Part shown: piece by piece, positions 7,877-16,234 of the stretch
Layout: every line of letters starts with the position of its first letter
How positions within the stretch are numbered: position 1 is the first letter of the stretch
NCBI GenBank assembly: GCA_947629245.1
Contig: CANRDC010000001.1
Span: 29,667 to 93,666 of the forward strand
Source: an uncultured Oscillospiraceae bacterium
GTDB lineage: Bacteria; Bacillota; Clostridia; Oscillospirales; Oscillospiraceae
Reading direction: 5' to 3'
DNA length: 64,000 bases
Position numbers and translations under genes: made by a program
Notes under the pieces: model-generated
The model's input: only the letters and a program-made list of their open reading frames with translations
Told to the model about the DNA's origin: nothing
Database searches by the model: none

Positions 7877-9407
7877 CAAGTACCGGCTTGTGCCGTCGAC
7901 ACGACATGCACAGGCACTCTCTAATGCCATGTATGACCTTAGAAGACATATCACCAGATACCTATCATTTTGGGAAACTAATATGACAGACTCTGAAGGA
8001 ATGTCGCATTCTGGGGGAGGTCGTGCTGGCGGTGGTTCAAATAGGAAACTCCGTGAGCAGTATCTGCAGCAGGAGCCAAAGTTTCATGTCGACTTTCTGA
8101 ACTTCCTCAATGGCGGGAAGAATGGACGCGTGTTCGGAGACGGTTACAGACTCGGTCTCAGAAAGCGCTCACACATCAAAGCAATCCTTGAAGAGATGGA
8201 AGCCCTTGGGTACGACAAACCACTCGATATGCTTGTACCCATGATGGTCGACCCAATCTATAAGAAAAATCAGGAGCCATACTTCATCTATGGCTTCGAC
8301 CCTAATGCCGACTTTGTGCGCCATGCTTGGCACATGGACGAGACATTGAAGAAATGGCCCAAGCGTCCTAAGAAGTTGACACCTGAGGTCAGCAAAGATG
8401 TTAACATCGGTGGGCCTCGTCCATTTAGTCAGCTGTTCCGTGAAACAGTTGACGACTGCTTTGCTTGCAATGAGGAGCAAAAGGAAGTTGTGTCCGCCAG
8501 GTTTTCTGCCAAGACTGGTCAGTACCTTGAATGGTATACAGTTGACGAACTTATCGACAGCGGTGACGTAATCCTCGGAAAGCTTGGCGAGTCAATCTAT
8601 AAGCATTGTAGGAAGAACCGCTGGACGCCTGTCGGACGTATCGCAGACACTCAACTCATTGAGCACGCAGTCGTAAAACACTGGACATCTATGAAGCCAA
8701 AGACTGATAAGTCTAAGGCGGAGTGGCGTATGTCTCAGTCTTGCTGGGATAAAGGCGGACTGAAGACATTGCATCCAGATAATGTCGCTGTGGCAGAGCG
8801 TGAGGAGTATGTCCCTGAGTATCTGAAACTTGGGACAGAAGACGACCCTGCAATGCCTGAAGTTGACCAGATGCGAGACTCTAACAATGCTGCTGTGCCT
8901 GCTATGGCTCGCGCAGGTATTGCACTCCACGATAAACTCGTGGCTGGTGGCGCCGCTGTTGCAGGCGCAGTCGCTCTCGGTGCCGAGAAAATAAAGTCAA
9001 AGAACTCGGCCGCCATGCCCTCCGGGTCTGTTGCTCCTGACCCTGAGCCATCATCTTCTACGCCGACGCCTGATACTGATGCACCAGTCGCTACGATGCA
9101 ACTTGACGACACTCCCAAAGCTGAGGAAAAACCTGCGACGCCTACGCCTCAGACTGCCAGCTATGATGGGTTCGACTGTGTGGTCATTCCTACAGCTGAG
9201 GAACTCGAAGCTCAGGAACAGGCCGCGACGGGCAACTCCGGCGATGCACCGACCTATACTCCTGGCGTCGGAGCCAAACAGATGAACCTTGACTTCTCAA
9301 GCTCACATAAAGAGGAGGGTGACAAGCCAACTACTTCGGAGCCTGAGAAGAAGGAGAAATCTACGCCAGCTTCGCCTGGCACTATTGGAGCTTTAAACCT
9401 CCAATAA
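7821..9407 (+). CDS. Long MFxQT-family paralogue with Pro/Glu-rich tail, 528 aa
   Basis: ATG at 7821 follows AAAAGGGAG and lies inside the end of the previous gene. Residues 1-350 are a family domain (MLLPTYLYWYLKVL; GYDKPL; FDPNADF; CFACNEEQKEVV). Then comes an Ala/Gly-rich helix (LVAGGAAVAGAVALGAEKI) that could insert in a membrane, followed by about 150 residues rich in Pro, Thr, Glu and Ser, probably unfolded. Near the end is KQMNLDFSS and the very end is GALNLQ, so the short peptide seen at other C-termini occurs twice. Twice the length of its paralogues. Function unknown. Confidence 0.85.
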   Translation: MLLPTYLYWYLKVLPSMYDKYRLVPSTRHAQALSNAMYDLRRHITRYLSFWETNMTDSEGMSHSGGGRAGGGSNRKLREQYLQQEPKFHVDFLNFLNGGKNGRVFGDGYRLGLRKRSHIKAILEEMEALGYDKPLDMLVPMMVDPIYKKNQEPYFIYGFDPNADFVRHAWHMDETLKKWPKRPKKLTPEVSKDVNIGGPRPFSQLFRETVDDCFACNEEQKEVVSARFSAKTGQYLEWYTVDELIDSGDVILGKLGESIYKHCRKNRWTPVGRIADTQLIEHAVVKHWTSMKPKTDKSKAEWRMSQSCWDKGGLKTLHPDNVAVAEREEYVPEYLKLGTEDDPAMPEVDQMRDSNNAAVPAMARAGIALHDKLVAGGAAVAGAVALGAEKIKSKNSAAMPSGSVAPDPEPSSSTPTPDTDAPVATMQLDDTPKAEEKPATPTPQTASYDGFDCVVIPTAEELEAQEQAATGNSGDAPTYTPGVGAKQMNLDFSSSHKEEGDKPTTSEPEKKEKSTPASPGTIGALNLQ

Positions 9408-9418
9408 TTACGTTACAC

Positions 9419-9455
9419 CTTACGCATGTGCACCTGCACATGCGTAAGCTTTCCC
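9419..9455 (+). terminator. Hairpin terminator
   Basis: A near-perfect palindrome (CTTACGCATGTGCA, 9419-9432, pairing with 9435-9448) followed by CTTTCCCTT. The tail is pyrimidine-rich and not all T, so termination may be partial. Confidence 0.7.
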
Positions 9456-9487
9456 TTGTAAAATTAAACAAACTTGAGGTGGCCACT

Positions 9488-10276
9488 ATGTTTGCACAGA
9501 CACAACTTTACTACGAACTCAAGACACTTGACGGAGTTTTAAGTAACCCAAGGGACTATAGTCACAGCTGTGACTTCGCACTTCACGAGTTTGCAATTCA
9601 GCACGGCGTAAACAGCATTCTCAATCATATGCAGCATGTTGAGTCAGCATATGAGGAGGCGACACGCTTCTTTGAGAAGGATAACCCTGATGCCAAATAC
9701 CTCTGTCATCTTCTCGATATGTACCTCAGGCAGATGCATAATGCGATGAAAGTACATTGCACTCAGGGCTATCACGCCATGATTGAGGAGTGCATCGCAG
9801 CTCCTATCTCACATCTTCGCGAGGCTGGGTATGAGCATCTGGTTACGATGGGCTTCTTCAGCGGCGTGAGCGCCATGTGTTTCATGGCTCCTGATGGCGG
9901 ACTCCTCCGAAGCTTTGACCCTATGATAAGCACTGTAGAACCGGCGGAGACCCTTGGTGCATATACGGCGCTTGAGAAAGAAATGTTCACTAATCTTTAT
10001 GAGCGACTTGGCATCGACGGCTCTTGGGTCCGCGCTACGGAGTTGGTGACAGTGCTGAACCTTGACGGGACCAATGTTTCTCTGCTCCGTGGTGCAAACT
10101 CGCTCGATGGTGACTCCTATATCCTGCGAATGATATGGGAGAGCTGGCGAAAGGAAGCTGGTCTGATGATGAAGCTTATGAGCTTCGCCAGGCAGTCGCG
10201 TGGGTATAAACCTCTGCCGCAGTGTCAGGATACTCTTAAGCCGACATGCTTTTCACCTGCTGAAGAAAGGGTATAA
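9488..10276 (+). CDS. MFxQT-family paralogue, 262 aa
   Basis: The start is set at ATG 9488 because AACTTGAGGTGGCCACT precedes it and the protein then begins MFAQTQLYYELKTL, the family signature; an upstream in-frame ATG at 9428 falls inside the terminator hairpin. Central patch AGYEHL, late patch LGAYTALEKEMF and the closing WESWRKEA are all present. Ends in a basic, probably flexible tail. Function unknown. Confidence 0.87.
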   Translation: MFAQTQLYYELKTLDGVLSNPRDYSHSCDFALHEFAIQHGVNSILNHMQHVESAYEEATRFFEKDNPDAKYLCHLLDMYLRQMHNAMKVHCTQGYHAMIEECIAAPISHLREAGYEHLVTMGFFSGVSAMCFMAPDGGLLRSFDPMISTVEPAETLGAYTALEKEMFTNLYERLGIDGSWVRATELVTVLNLDGTNVSLLRGANSLDGDSYILRMIWESWRKEAGLMMKLMSFARQSRGYKPLPQCQDTLKPTCFSPAEERV

Positions 10277-10326
10277 CGCATCTAAGCGTTATCTATAAAT
10301 TTAAAATCTAAAGGAGAGAAAACACT

Positions 10327-11169
10327 ATGAAGAAAACTTGGACCAGAGTTCTGGCCGCCATGTTGTGTATTCTGATGCTCTTGAGCATCATTGCTCTCAG
10401 TGGCTGCCAGAAGGAGCAGAATGACGACGGCGACAATACGACACCGCCTGACAGCACCACCGGCGATGACGACGATACGACGAAACCTACGCTGGCTGAC
10501 CCTGAGGCCATCGACCAAGTCGCCGTGCCTTTCACCAATGAACAGCGCGAGGGTATATATGAGCCGGTGCAGGAAATTAACGAAGAGCATGACCTCTACA
10601 TACCCATCGGCACACTGAACGACAACCAGATGATTTTTATGCCTATCTCAGTTGACGGCTGGGGTATGGAGATTATCGCATATCGTGACCCTGACGGTGG
10701 ATATCATGTCGCCTACAATATGTGCCCGAAGTGCTTCATGTCTGGCATGGGCTTCTACTGTCAGCAGGGCGAAAATATTGTGTGCCAGAACTGCGGCCTC
10801 GTGTTCCCGCTTTCTATAATGGACGGGACTAACGACCGCGGCACTGATAGCTGCCACCCCTGGGCTTTGCCTTCTGATAAATATGACATCGTGAAGTACA
10901 ACGAGGCTGAGTTTGTTGAGGGTGGCAATCTGTGGGTGACCGACCCTGATGTCCAGAAGGAGTATGGTACTGTTGTTCCTGCTGACTTGGATAACTCCGA
11001 CGTCATTCACGTCCCCTATGCTACCATTCATGCTGAGTGCGATGTGTTCCTTGGGTGGATACCTGAGGAGTATCGTGCAGATACTGAAGACACCGCCACG
11101 GACGGCACTGATGTGACCGAACCTCCTACAGCCACGGAGGATACTGGTGACACTCAGCCCACCGAATAA
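10327..11169 (+). CDS. DUF2318-like lipoprotein, 280 aa
   Basis: ATG follows AAAGGAGAGAAAACACT. Residues 1-27 are a lipoprotein signal peptide (basic MKK, hydrophobic core, lipobox LSGC), then an acidic Asp/Thr linker. The middle contains CPKC, then FYCQQGENIVCQNCG and VFPLSI, close to the Cys pattern of DUF2318 Fe-S-containing membrane proteins (Y/C-x5-G-Y-x-Q-x-G-x3-V-C-x2-C-G-x2-F-P). The C-terminus is again Thr/Glu-rich. Expected at the outer face of the host membrane with a bound metal or Fe-S centre. Unusual cargo for a phage. The next element is a terminator. Confidence 0.75.
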   Translation: MKKTWTRVLAAMLCILMLLSIIALSGCQKEQNDDGDNTTPPDSTTGDDDDTTKPTLADPEAIDQVAVPFTNEQREGIYEPVQEINEEHDLYIPIGTLNDNQMIFMPISVDGWGMEIIAYRDPDGGYHVAYNMCPKCFMSGMGFYCQQGENIVCQNCGLVFPLSIMDGTNDRGTDSCHPWALPSDKYDIVKYNEAEFVEGGNLWVTDPDVQKEYGTVVPADLDNSDVIHVPYATIHAECDVFLGWIPEEYRADTEDTATDGTDVTEPPTATEDTGDTQPTE

Positions 11170-11199
11170 ACTAAGCGTCAGCATTGTGAGCTGAAAAGA

Positions 11200-11236
11200 A
11201 GGCCCTGATGGATACTCTCCATCAGGGCCTGATTTT
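11200..11236 (+). terminator. Rho-independent terminator
   Basis: A perfect 13-bp stem (11200-11212 with 11218-11230, loop TACTC) is followed by GATTTTTG. Confidence 0.92.
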
Positions 11237-11320
11237 TGTTCATAATGACTTTGTTCGCTGGTTCCTAAATGTCTGGTGAGCTAATGTAACTCTTGACTTT
11301 ATACATAGTACACCATTTAA

Positions 11321-11941
11321 ATGAAGGGCAGCTGTTGTTTAATGAAAGAGATATGTAGCTCAGTATGTTTCACTGGAAGAAGACCAAAAGACCTTGTCGG
11401 ATACAATCGAGAAGGTTACACTAAGTTGGTTGACTTCATGCGGGATTACATCGAAAGGAAGCTCTATCCGCAGTACATTGAGTTCATAACTGGCGGCGCT
11501 CAAGGCTTTGACCAGTTAGTATTCTGGGCTGTTGAAAAGGCGAGGAAGAACCTTAACGATAAGGAAATTCTAAATCAGGTGTATCTCCCGTTTCCTGCTC
11601 AGGCCGACAGGTGGAGTGAGTATGGACCTTTTGGCAAAGAAGACTACCAGCAAATGAAAGACCATGCTTCGAGTATTATCTTTACGACCGGAACTAATCC
11701 ACAGGATTACAGCATGGCGTGCAAGATGCTTCAACGCAGAAATGACGTCATGCTTACGGACTCCGGTATGTGTATCGGTTTGTGGCCTGATAGAGACAAT
11801 ACTTGGATGAAGCCAGACATACGGAGTGGAACAGCGAACTGCTTGAAGCACGCCATGCAGGAGTGCTACGATGTTCGTATCGTTCGCTATGGCATCAAGG
11901 GTAACGAAGTCGTTCCTCTGTATGTTGAGCGCATAAAGTAA
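11321..11941 (+). CDS. SLOG-family YpsA-like protein
   Basis: Near the N-terminus is CFTGRRPKDL and 40 residues later TGGAQGFDQLVFWAVEKA, the two signature patches of the DUF1273/YpsA group of the SLOG (SMF/DprA-LOG) Rossmann-like superfamily, whose members bind nucleotide-derived ligands. A later VYLPFPAQADRW and IIFTTGTN fit the same fold. ATG 11321 has no ribosome binding site; ATG 11342, with AGGG 13 bases upstream, would give a protein that starts just before the first patch and may be the true start. First gene after a terminator. Role unknown; SLOG proteins often sense nucleotide signals in defence and counter-defence. Confidence 0.75.
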   Translation: MKGSCCLMKEICSSVCFTGRRPKDLVGYNREGYTKLVDFMRDYIERKLYPQYIEFITGGAQGFDQLVFWAVEKARKNLNDKEILNQVYLPFPAQADRWSEYGPFGKEDYQQMKDHASSIIFTTGTNPQDYSMACKMLQRRNDVMLTDSGMCIGLWPDRDNTWMKPDIRSGTANCLKHAMQECYDVRIVRYGIKGNEVVPLYVERIK

Positions 11942-11949
11942 ATAGATAG

Positions 11950-12750
11950 GTGGTGAGCCCAATAGGTATCTATGACAGATGTGTTTCAGTATGGGCTAAC
12001 TGGCAACACAACACTCCGGAGGAGTGTGAGGAACGCCTGGTAAACTTCAGGCTACTGCAGTCCTATCACTCCACGAGGCTCGATGGATACACCATTGGGT
12101 TTAGAGACTTTGAAGCCTCCTACAACCACGGCAAGCTCACTGGGTATAGCGGAGAAGTCTATCCTCTTATAGCTGCGAGAAATCATAGAGTTGCGCACGC
12201 CATGCTTAAGCAGTGTCAGGCGGGCGGTATCCCGTTGTCAGTCGATTTGATATGCGGGGTACAGCACGCTTTGACTTGCGGACTCTATGATGTGAAAGAC
12301 TATGTAGAGCATGAAGACAGGCCTGGCGAGTTCAAGTCAATGGACTATGTAGGTGGTCTCATTGATGCGGGAATGACACCTGAAGATATCGAGGACGAAC
12401 TTCAAAAGCTCGTTGATGAGATGCCTCGCGTGACCTCTATGAACACGCCACTGATAGCCGCCGCGTATCTTCATTGTCGACTGCTGTTCCTAAAACCGTT
12501 TGCTATCGGTAATGGCATGACCAGTCGTATGATTATGAACTACTGGCTGATGTTGAATGACCACCCACCTATTATCATTGAGAGCGCAGACCAAAATCAG
12601 TATCAGAAGTGCATCGAGCTGTTTGATGTGCAGGAGGACATCGGTCCACTTGTTAACTATCTCCGTGGTCAGACAGTTGAGCACTGGGAGAAAGTAATAC
12701 CGTCAGCATCGCCTCAGAAGACTGACGGTCAAATAAAAATACATTTCTAA
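11950..12750 (+). CDS. Fic-like protein with degenerate active site
   Basis: GTG start (11950 or 11953) with AGGTGG overlapping; nine bases after the previous stop. The segment KPFAIGNGMTSRMIMNYW (from residue 182) aligns with the Fic motif H-P-F-x-[DE]-G-N-G-R-x-x-R, but the catalytic His is Lys, the acidic Mg-binding residue is Ile and the first Arg is Met. An N-terminal STRLDGYTI resembles the inhibitory helix motif S-x-x-[IL]-E-G of regulated Fic proteins, with Asp for Glu. Fic enzymes usually transfer AMP or other phosphate-linked groups to hydroxyls. Here the chemistry is probably lost or changed. Ends GQIKIHF, another instance of the recurring C-terminal peptide. Confidence 0.75.
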   Translation: MVSPIGIYDRCVSVWANWQHNTPEECEERLVNFRLLQSYHSTRLDGYTIGFRDFEASYNHGKLTGYSGEVYPLIAARNHRVAHAMLKQCQAGGIPLSVDLICGVQHALTCGLYDVKDYVEHEDRPGEFKSMDYVGGLIDAGMTPEDIEDELQKLVDEMPRVTSMNTPLIAAAYLHCRLLFLKPFAIGNGMTSRMIMNYWLMLNDHPPIIIESADQNQYQKCIELFDVQEDIGPLVNYLRGQTVEHWEKVIPSASPQKTDGQIKIHF

Positions 12751-12763
12751 AGGAGTGGTCGCC

Positions 12764-12931
12764 ATGTATGAGCCTGAGCCGGAAACCATGCGGAAGGAGT
12801 ATCAGCCCAAGCCATTTAGGGCGCCTTTCCTTCCGAAATCTGAGGATTACACAAGCAACCTGAGAAAGGCACATAAACACTTAGGAGGAAGAAAGACATG
12901 GAAACTTGTTTCAACCAAGGGGAGACATTAG
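12764..12931 (+). CDS. Small basic protein, 55 aa, unknown
   Basis: ATG follows AAAGGAGTGGTCGCC, a strong ribosome binding site, and the reading frame runs 55 codons to TAG, overlapping the next gene by 34 bases in another frame. The protein begins MYEPEPETMRKEYQPK and is Pro- and Lys-rich with no hydrophobic stretch. It resembles nothing I recognise. The start codon is part of one of the many CGCCATG words in the window. Confidence 0.55.
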   Translation: MYEPEPETMRKEYQPKPFRAPFLPKSEDYTSNLRKAHKHLGGRKTWKLVSTKGRH

Positions 12932-13119
12932 TTTTCTATACAGAGGACTGTGATGCAATCGCTGAACGCAACGGCCAGCAGGTTGTAATTGTGAGCGTAA
13001 TACCTCGCAGTGAAAGCGCCATGGCTGAGGGTGGTAATACATATATCGCCAGGTTTCTCTCCGACGGCTACGAAACTGAGGTGTTCCAAGAGGAGCTTCT
13101 TCGCTCTGCGCCGACTTGA
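12898..13119 (+). CDS. Small protein, 73 aa, unknown
   Basis: ATG follows TTAGGAGGAAGAAAGAC. The sequence is short-strand-rich (LVFYTED, VVIVSVIP, YIARFLSDGYETEVF) and could form a small beta barrel of the SH3 kind. It has one Cys pair but no metal motif. It lies between a 55-residue gene that it overlaps and a family paralogue whose start is 14 bases past its stop. Confidence 0.7.
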   Translation: METCFNQGETLVFYTEDCDAIAERNGQQVVIVSVIPRSESAMAEGGNTYIARFLSDGYETEVFQEELLRSAPT

Positions 13120-13133
13120 GGAGGAATCAACCT

Positions 13134-13841
13134 ATGCCTATTCAGACCCGTATCTATTGGCTCGTCTTAATGCTCAGCGACATCATGGCGAAGCCTGTTG
13201 AGTTCGTACTCAACCTTAAAGAATATCGCGCCATTCTTACTACAGCCGTCGAGGAACTTATCAGCTGTACGGAAGTTTGGTGCGACGTGATGGCTACGCA
13301 GACGGAACACTCCATGGAAGAGGAAGCTTTGATTGCGGCCTTCAAATCTATTCGGGGTGTTGTAAAAATTGTCAGTGAAGCTCCGAGCTACCGTGAACAG
13401 ATTTACGCTCTACACGACGTTGTAAATGCCAAGTGCCTCGGCGTCATGAGGAAACTGAAGTGGAACGACTCCAAGCATTTTGCAGTGCTTGCACGGAGAA
13501 GTCCTCGTCCTGACCAAGCACCGTATGTATCGAAAGTTAATCAGTTCGTCCTCACTCCTGTTCACGCCTTCGGTCTTGAATTGTCTGATGGGCCTGAGAT
13601 ATATGAGGAAGAGACGAACCGTCTTATCGAGACTCTCAATACTGAGTCTCCGTTTATGGAGATGGTCGAGCTATCTGAAATTGCGTTGCGTCTCGATAGC
13701 CTGACACCTGTCGACGTCGCCATCTACCATCAGAGCATTCACGCTACAGAGCTTCTGTGGGAGAGCTTCAAAGATGATTATGCGTTTCGCTATCCTGTGA
13801 AGGAGATTGACTACCTTCACTTGGGTAATTCGAAGAAATAG
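13134..13841 (+). CDS. MFxQT-family paralogue, 235 aa
   Basis: ATG 13134 is chosen because GAGGAGGAATCAACCT precedes it and gives the family start MPIQTRIYWLVLML; an upstream in-frame ATG at 13116 overlaps the previous stop and has no ribosome binding site. Central patch LKWND is present; the late patch is weak (LSDGPEIYEEETNRL). Ends in a Trp-containing helix (LLWESFKDDY) and a basic tail. Function unknown. Confidence 0.84.
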   Translation: MPIQTRIYWLVLMLSDIMAKPVEFVLNLKEYRAILTTAVEELISCTEVWCDVMATQTEHSMEEEALIAAFKSIRGVVKIVSEAPSYREQIYALHDVVNAKCLGVMRKLKWNDSKHFAVLARRSPRPDQAPYVSKVNQFVLTPVHAFGLELSDGPEIYEEETNRLIETLNTESPFMEMVELSEIALRLDSLTPVDVAIYHQSIHATELLWESFKDDYAFRYPVKEIDYLHLGNSKK

Positions 13842-13860
13842 AGAAAGGAGATGAAGTAAG

Positions 13861-14160
13861 ATGAAGAGAATGTCCCTCGGTTCAGTTGACTTCGAAGGTG
13901 TCGAGCTGTTCGGCATTCGTGCGCGGTTCACTGACTCTCGTGTTGACGACAGCTCAGTTCCTGATGGCTGGTATCACTACGAAGTGCGTGGAAGCGACGA
14001 TGACCCCATGAGTGTCTCAGTGCTGGAGCGCCATGTCACGGTCAACTTCTCCGGTACCATCATTTCCCCTCGACCCATAACGTTCCCTGCTGGTCAGGAC
14101 TATGTCGACATCAGTGAGGAAATCAACTGGGACCCTGAGCCGGAGAAAGGAGCTGAGTAA
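13861..14160 (+). CDS. LPD28-domain protein, 99 aa
   Basis: ATG follows AGAAAGGAGATGAAGTAAG. Most of the protein matches the LPD28 domain (large polyvalent protein-associated domain 28) as I know it from Clostridia mobile elements: LFGIRARFTDSRVD, then VPDGWYHYEVRGSDDDP, an E-x-x-V-T-V-N-F-S-G-T-I-I-S stretch and a closing Pro-rich strand. LPD domains sit in large proteins carried by phages and conjugative elements and are thought to act during cell entry. Here the domain stands alone. The next paralogue starts one base after its stop. Confidence 0.75.
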   Translation: MKRMSLGSVDFEGVELFGIRARFTDSRVDDSSVPDGWYHYEVRGSDDDPMSVSVLERHVTVNFSGTIISPRPITFPAGQDYVDISEEINWDPEPEKGAE

Positions 14161-14161
14161 G

Positions 14162-14809
14162 ATGTTTCTACAGACTTGGCTTTACTGGAGTTGTCAAGCT
14201 GTCCGATACTCTTGCAAGAATCCGAAGTTATTCGAGAACTATTGCAGAGAGTTTGCTCCTAAAGGAGTCGATAGCGATGCTCCAGAAATCCGCGGCTTGA
14301 AAAAGTTGAGAGGCATGGCGCACCAGTGGCTCGATGCTTATGAGGTATCAGATATGTCTACGCATACTGACCTCATAGATAAAACTGCTGAGTGTCTCCT
14401 TTCCCTCGTAGACCAAATCAAGCACTTCAAGCCTGAGCATCTTCTCATTTCCACATCTGCAACCTTCGATGGGGAACTCTATGATACTATGGACGCCATG
14501 TTATGGGGAAACGCCGGACGCGCCAAAGTCCTCAAGACATCGTTCACAAGGTTTTTCAAAGCGTTCCCCTCGGAGGCTGAACATCAGAGGACTTTTACCT
14601 CTGACTATCCTGGCGGGTGCTTCGGAGCATATACTCCGGAGGAAGAAGTCATGCTCATTAGTGCATTTCGCAATCGTGGCTTAGAGGTGTCCGCTACACG
14701 CATTGGGTATCTTGACTTCCCGGTGTGTGAGCTCAAGCCACTTGATATACAGCTGATTAAGCCAATACCGTCGGTGACACTTAACATCTACGAGAGCTGG
14801 GTCGGCTGA
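14162..14809 (+). CDS. MFxQT-family paralogue, 215 aa
   Basis: ATG 14162 follows GAAAGGAGCTGAGTAAG, whose TAA ends the LPD28 gene, so translation is likely coupled. It begins MFLQTWLYWSCQAVRYSC. The late patch GCFGAYTPEEEVML is a textbook copy of the family pattern, and the protein closes with YESWVG. Smallest member with all motifs, so a good choice for defining the core fold. No known function. Confidence 0.88.
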   Translation: MFLQTWLYWSCQAVRYSCKNPKLFENYCREFAPKGVDSDAPEIRGLKKLRGMAHQWLDAYEVSDMSTHTDLIDKTAECLLSLVDQIKHFKPEHLLISTSATFDGELYDTMDAMLWGNAGRAKVLKTSFTRFFKAFPSEAEHQRTFTSDYPGGCFGAYTPEEEVMLISAFRNRGLEVSATRIGYLDFPVCELKPLDIQLIKPIPSVTLNIYESWVG

Positions 14810-14837
14810 TAGATATACACGGAGGTAGAAAGAGAAA

Positions 14838-15584
14838 ATGTTCCTGCAAACTAAACTTTATAATGAGTGCCGTGCACTCATAGACTTCGACGGCGGGAGA
14901 CTCACATATGAGACTGGTGTGAGACTCGCCGGCTACGACAGCACCGAGCTGTCTATGGAAGATGTCGCCAGGTTTCTTGCGACCAGCATAAAGTACCGCG
15001 CTAAGACATGGGTCGCCATGTATGACGCCTCCTCACCTATCTTTCATACCAATGCGCTTAAGGAGACAGCACAGTTTCTGCGCGCCATTGCGAAGGAAAT
15101 GACGCATGTTATAAAGGGCGACAACATCTGGCTTGTTAAGAGTAGTTGTCCTAATCTATGCGCTGTCACACTTCAGGAGGTAGCCTTCGACCGCGGCTGG
15201 GATAAACCTTGGAACGCCGCGACATTCGCGAAGAATGACTACCCGAAGTTTGGCAACTCGGAGTACATAACGAGGGCCCGCTACAGCCAGAAGGATAAAG
15301 AGCTTAAGCTCACGTTCAGCGAGTCTCCTTCTGGTGCTATCGCCGGGTATCGCGAGGACGAGTATCGCATGATAGACAACGCTCTTCGTGAGCGTAACTT
15401 CCTCATGTACGATATCTCATATCGCAACCTCTATATGCCGCTCAGAGACATCGCTGTCGACGACGTCATTTGCAATGACGACAGCGGCGACGTCATTCTC
15501 TCAGTGTGGGCCGCCACGTGCAGACGGGCCAGTGAAAACCTTCGCTCTAAGGAAAAGGGCGAAGTAACGGAGGACGAAGACTAA
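14838..15584 (+). CDS. MFxQT-family paralogue, 248 aa
   Basis: ATG follows GGAGGTAGAAAGAGAAA. It begins MFLQTKLYNECRALIDF, has the central patch RGWDKPW and the late patch IAGYREDEYRMI, and a Trp helix near the end. The tail is charged (KEKGEVTEDED). The TAA stop lies two bases before the ATG of the next gene, a lipoprotein. Confidence 0.87.
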   Translation: MFLQTKLYNECRALIDFDGGRLTYETGVRLAGYDSTELSMEDVARFLATSIKYRAKTWVAMYDASSPIFHTNALKETAQFLRAIAKEMTHVIKGDNIWLVKSSCPNLCAVTLQEVAFDRGWDKPWNAATFAKNDYPKFGNSEYITRARYSQKDKELKLTFSESPSGAIAGYREDEYRMIDNALRERNFLMYDISYRNLYMPLRDIAVDDVICNDDSGDVILSVWAATCRRASENLRSKEKGEVTEDED

Positions 15585-15585
15585 T

Positions 15586-16212
15586 ATGAAGAAAATGCTT
15601 TGCGCATTGCTCTCAGCCGCCATGCTTTTCGCCTTGACTGGTTGTGGCACTGATAGGCCTTCTCGGCCCGATGCTCCTGATGCTACTGACACTCAGGATA
15701 ACGATACCGTTACAACGCCGTCTGATAGCTCAGACGGCGTCGTCAATCCCACTGACTCAACACCTTCAAGCCAGCCTGGAACCACTACACTAACGCCGGA
15801 GCAGATTGAGCTTGTCCATGCTCAAGATGAAGCCTCGCTCTATGCTGATGCTATCGCCAGGTTCTATGACGTAGACGATATACCTGTGTTGTATCCGCCT
15901 ACGGAGCTTATGCTTGAGTGGTTCCAGTCCCTTGTCATTGAGGAGTCTGTCGGTCGTCTGATTGTTTCATTTGATAAATACTCCGTCGGAATAACTGACT
16001 ACGGTTACTCCGTAGAGATTTCCGAGCCGCTGGACCAATGGGGCAATCGCTACCGCGTATGGTTCGAAGCTAAACCTGCGGATACATCTATTTGTCGAAT
16101 ATCGTTTGCTTGTGCTGGACCTGATGGAGAGATGGTGTTCGACGGCGTCGGACACACCTATGAGAAAGGCTTCGGCGACGATATAGTCATCTTTAAAGAT
16201 GTAACAGTATAA
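15586..16212 (+). CDS. Lipoprotein with pseudopilin GspG-like C-terminus, 208 aa
   Basis: ATG follows ACGGAGGACGAAGACTAAT. Residues 1-20 are a lipoprotein signal peptide (MKK, hydrophobic core, lipobox LTGC). A Ser/Thr/Pro-rich linker follows. The C-terminal 100 residues contain LDQWGNRYRV, then CAGPDGEM and GFGDDIVIF, the order D-x-W-G-x-x-[YF] ... S-x-G-x-D-G ... D-D-I that marks the C-terminal domain of type II secretion pseudopilin GspG. There is no pilin-type N-terminus, so it is not a pilin; it probably displays this domain at the cell surface. A paralogue follows directly. Confidence 0.75.
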   Translation: MKKMLCALLSAAMLFALTGCGTDRPSRPDAPDATDTQDNDTVTTPSDSSDGVVNPTDSTPSSQPGTTTLTPEQIELVHAQDEASLYADAIARFYDVDDIPVLYPPTELMLEWFQSLVIEESVGRLIVSFDKYSVGITDYGYSVEISEPLDQWGNRYRVWFEAKPADTSICRISFACAGPDGEMVFDGVGHTYEKGFGDDIVIFKDVTV

Positions 16213-16234
16213 ACTCGGAGGTACTCCAGAAACT

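Noticed and set aside
463..10262. Shared 15-mer CATGCTTTTCACCTG near 462 and near 10248
   Set aside because: One copy is between genes and the other inside a gene end; no further similarity around them and no clear function.
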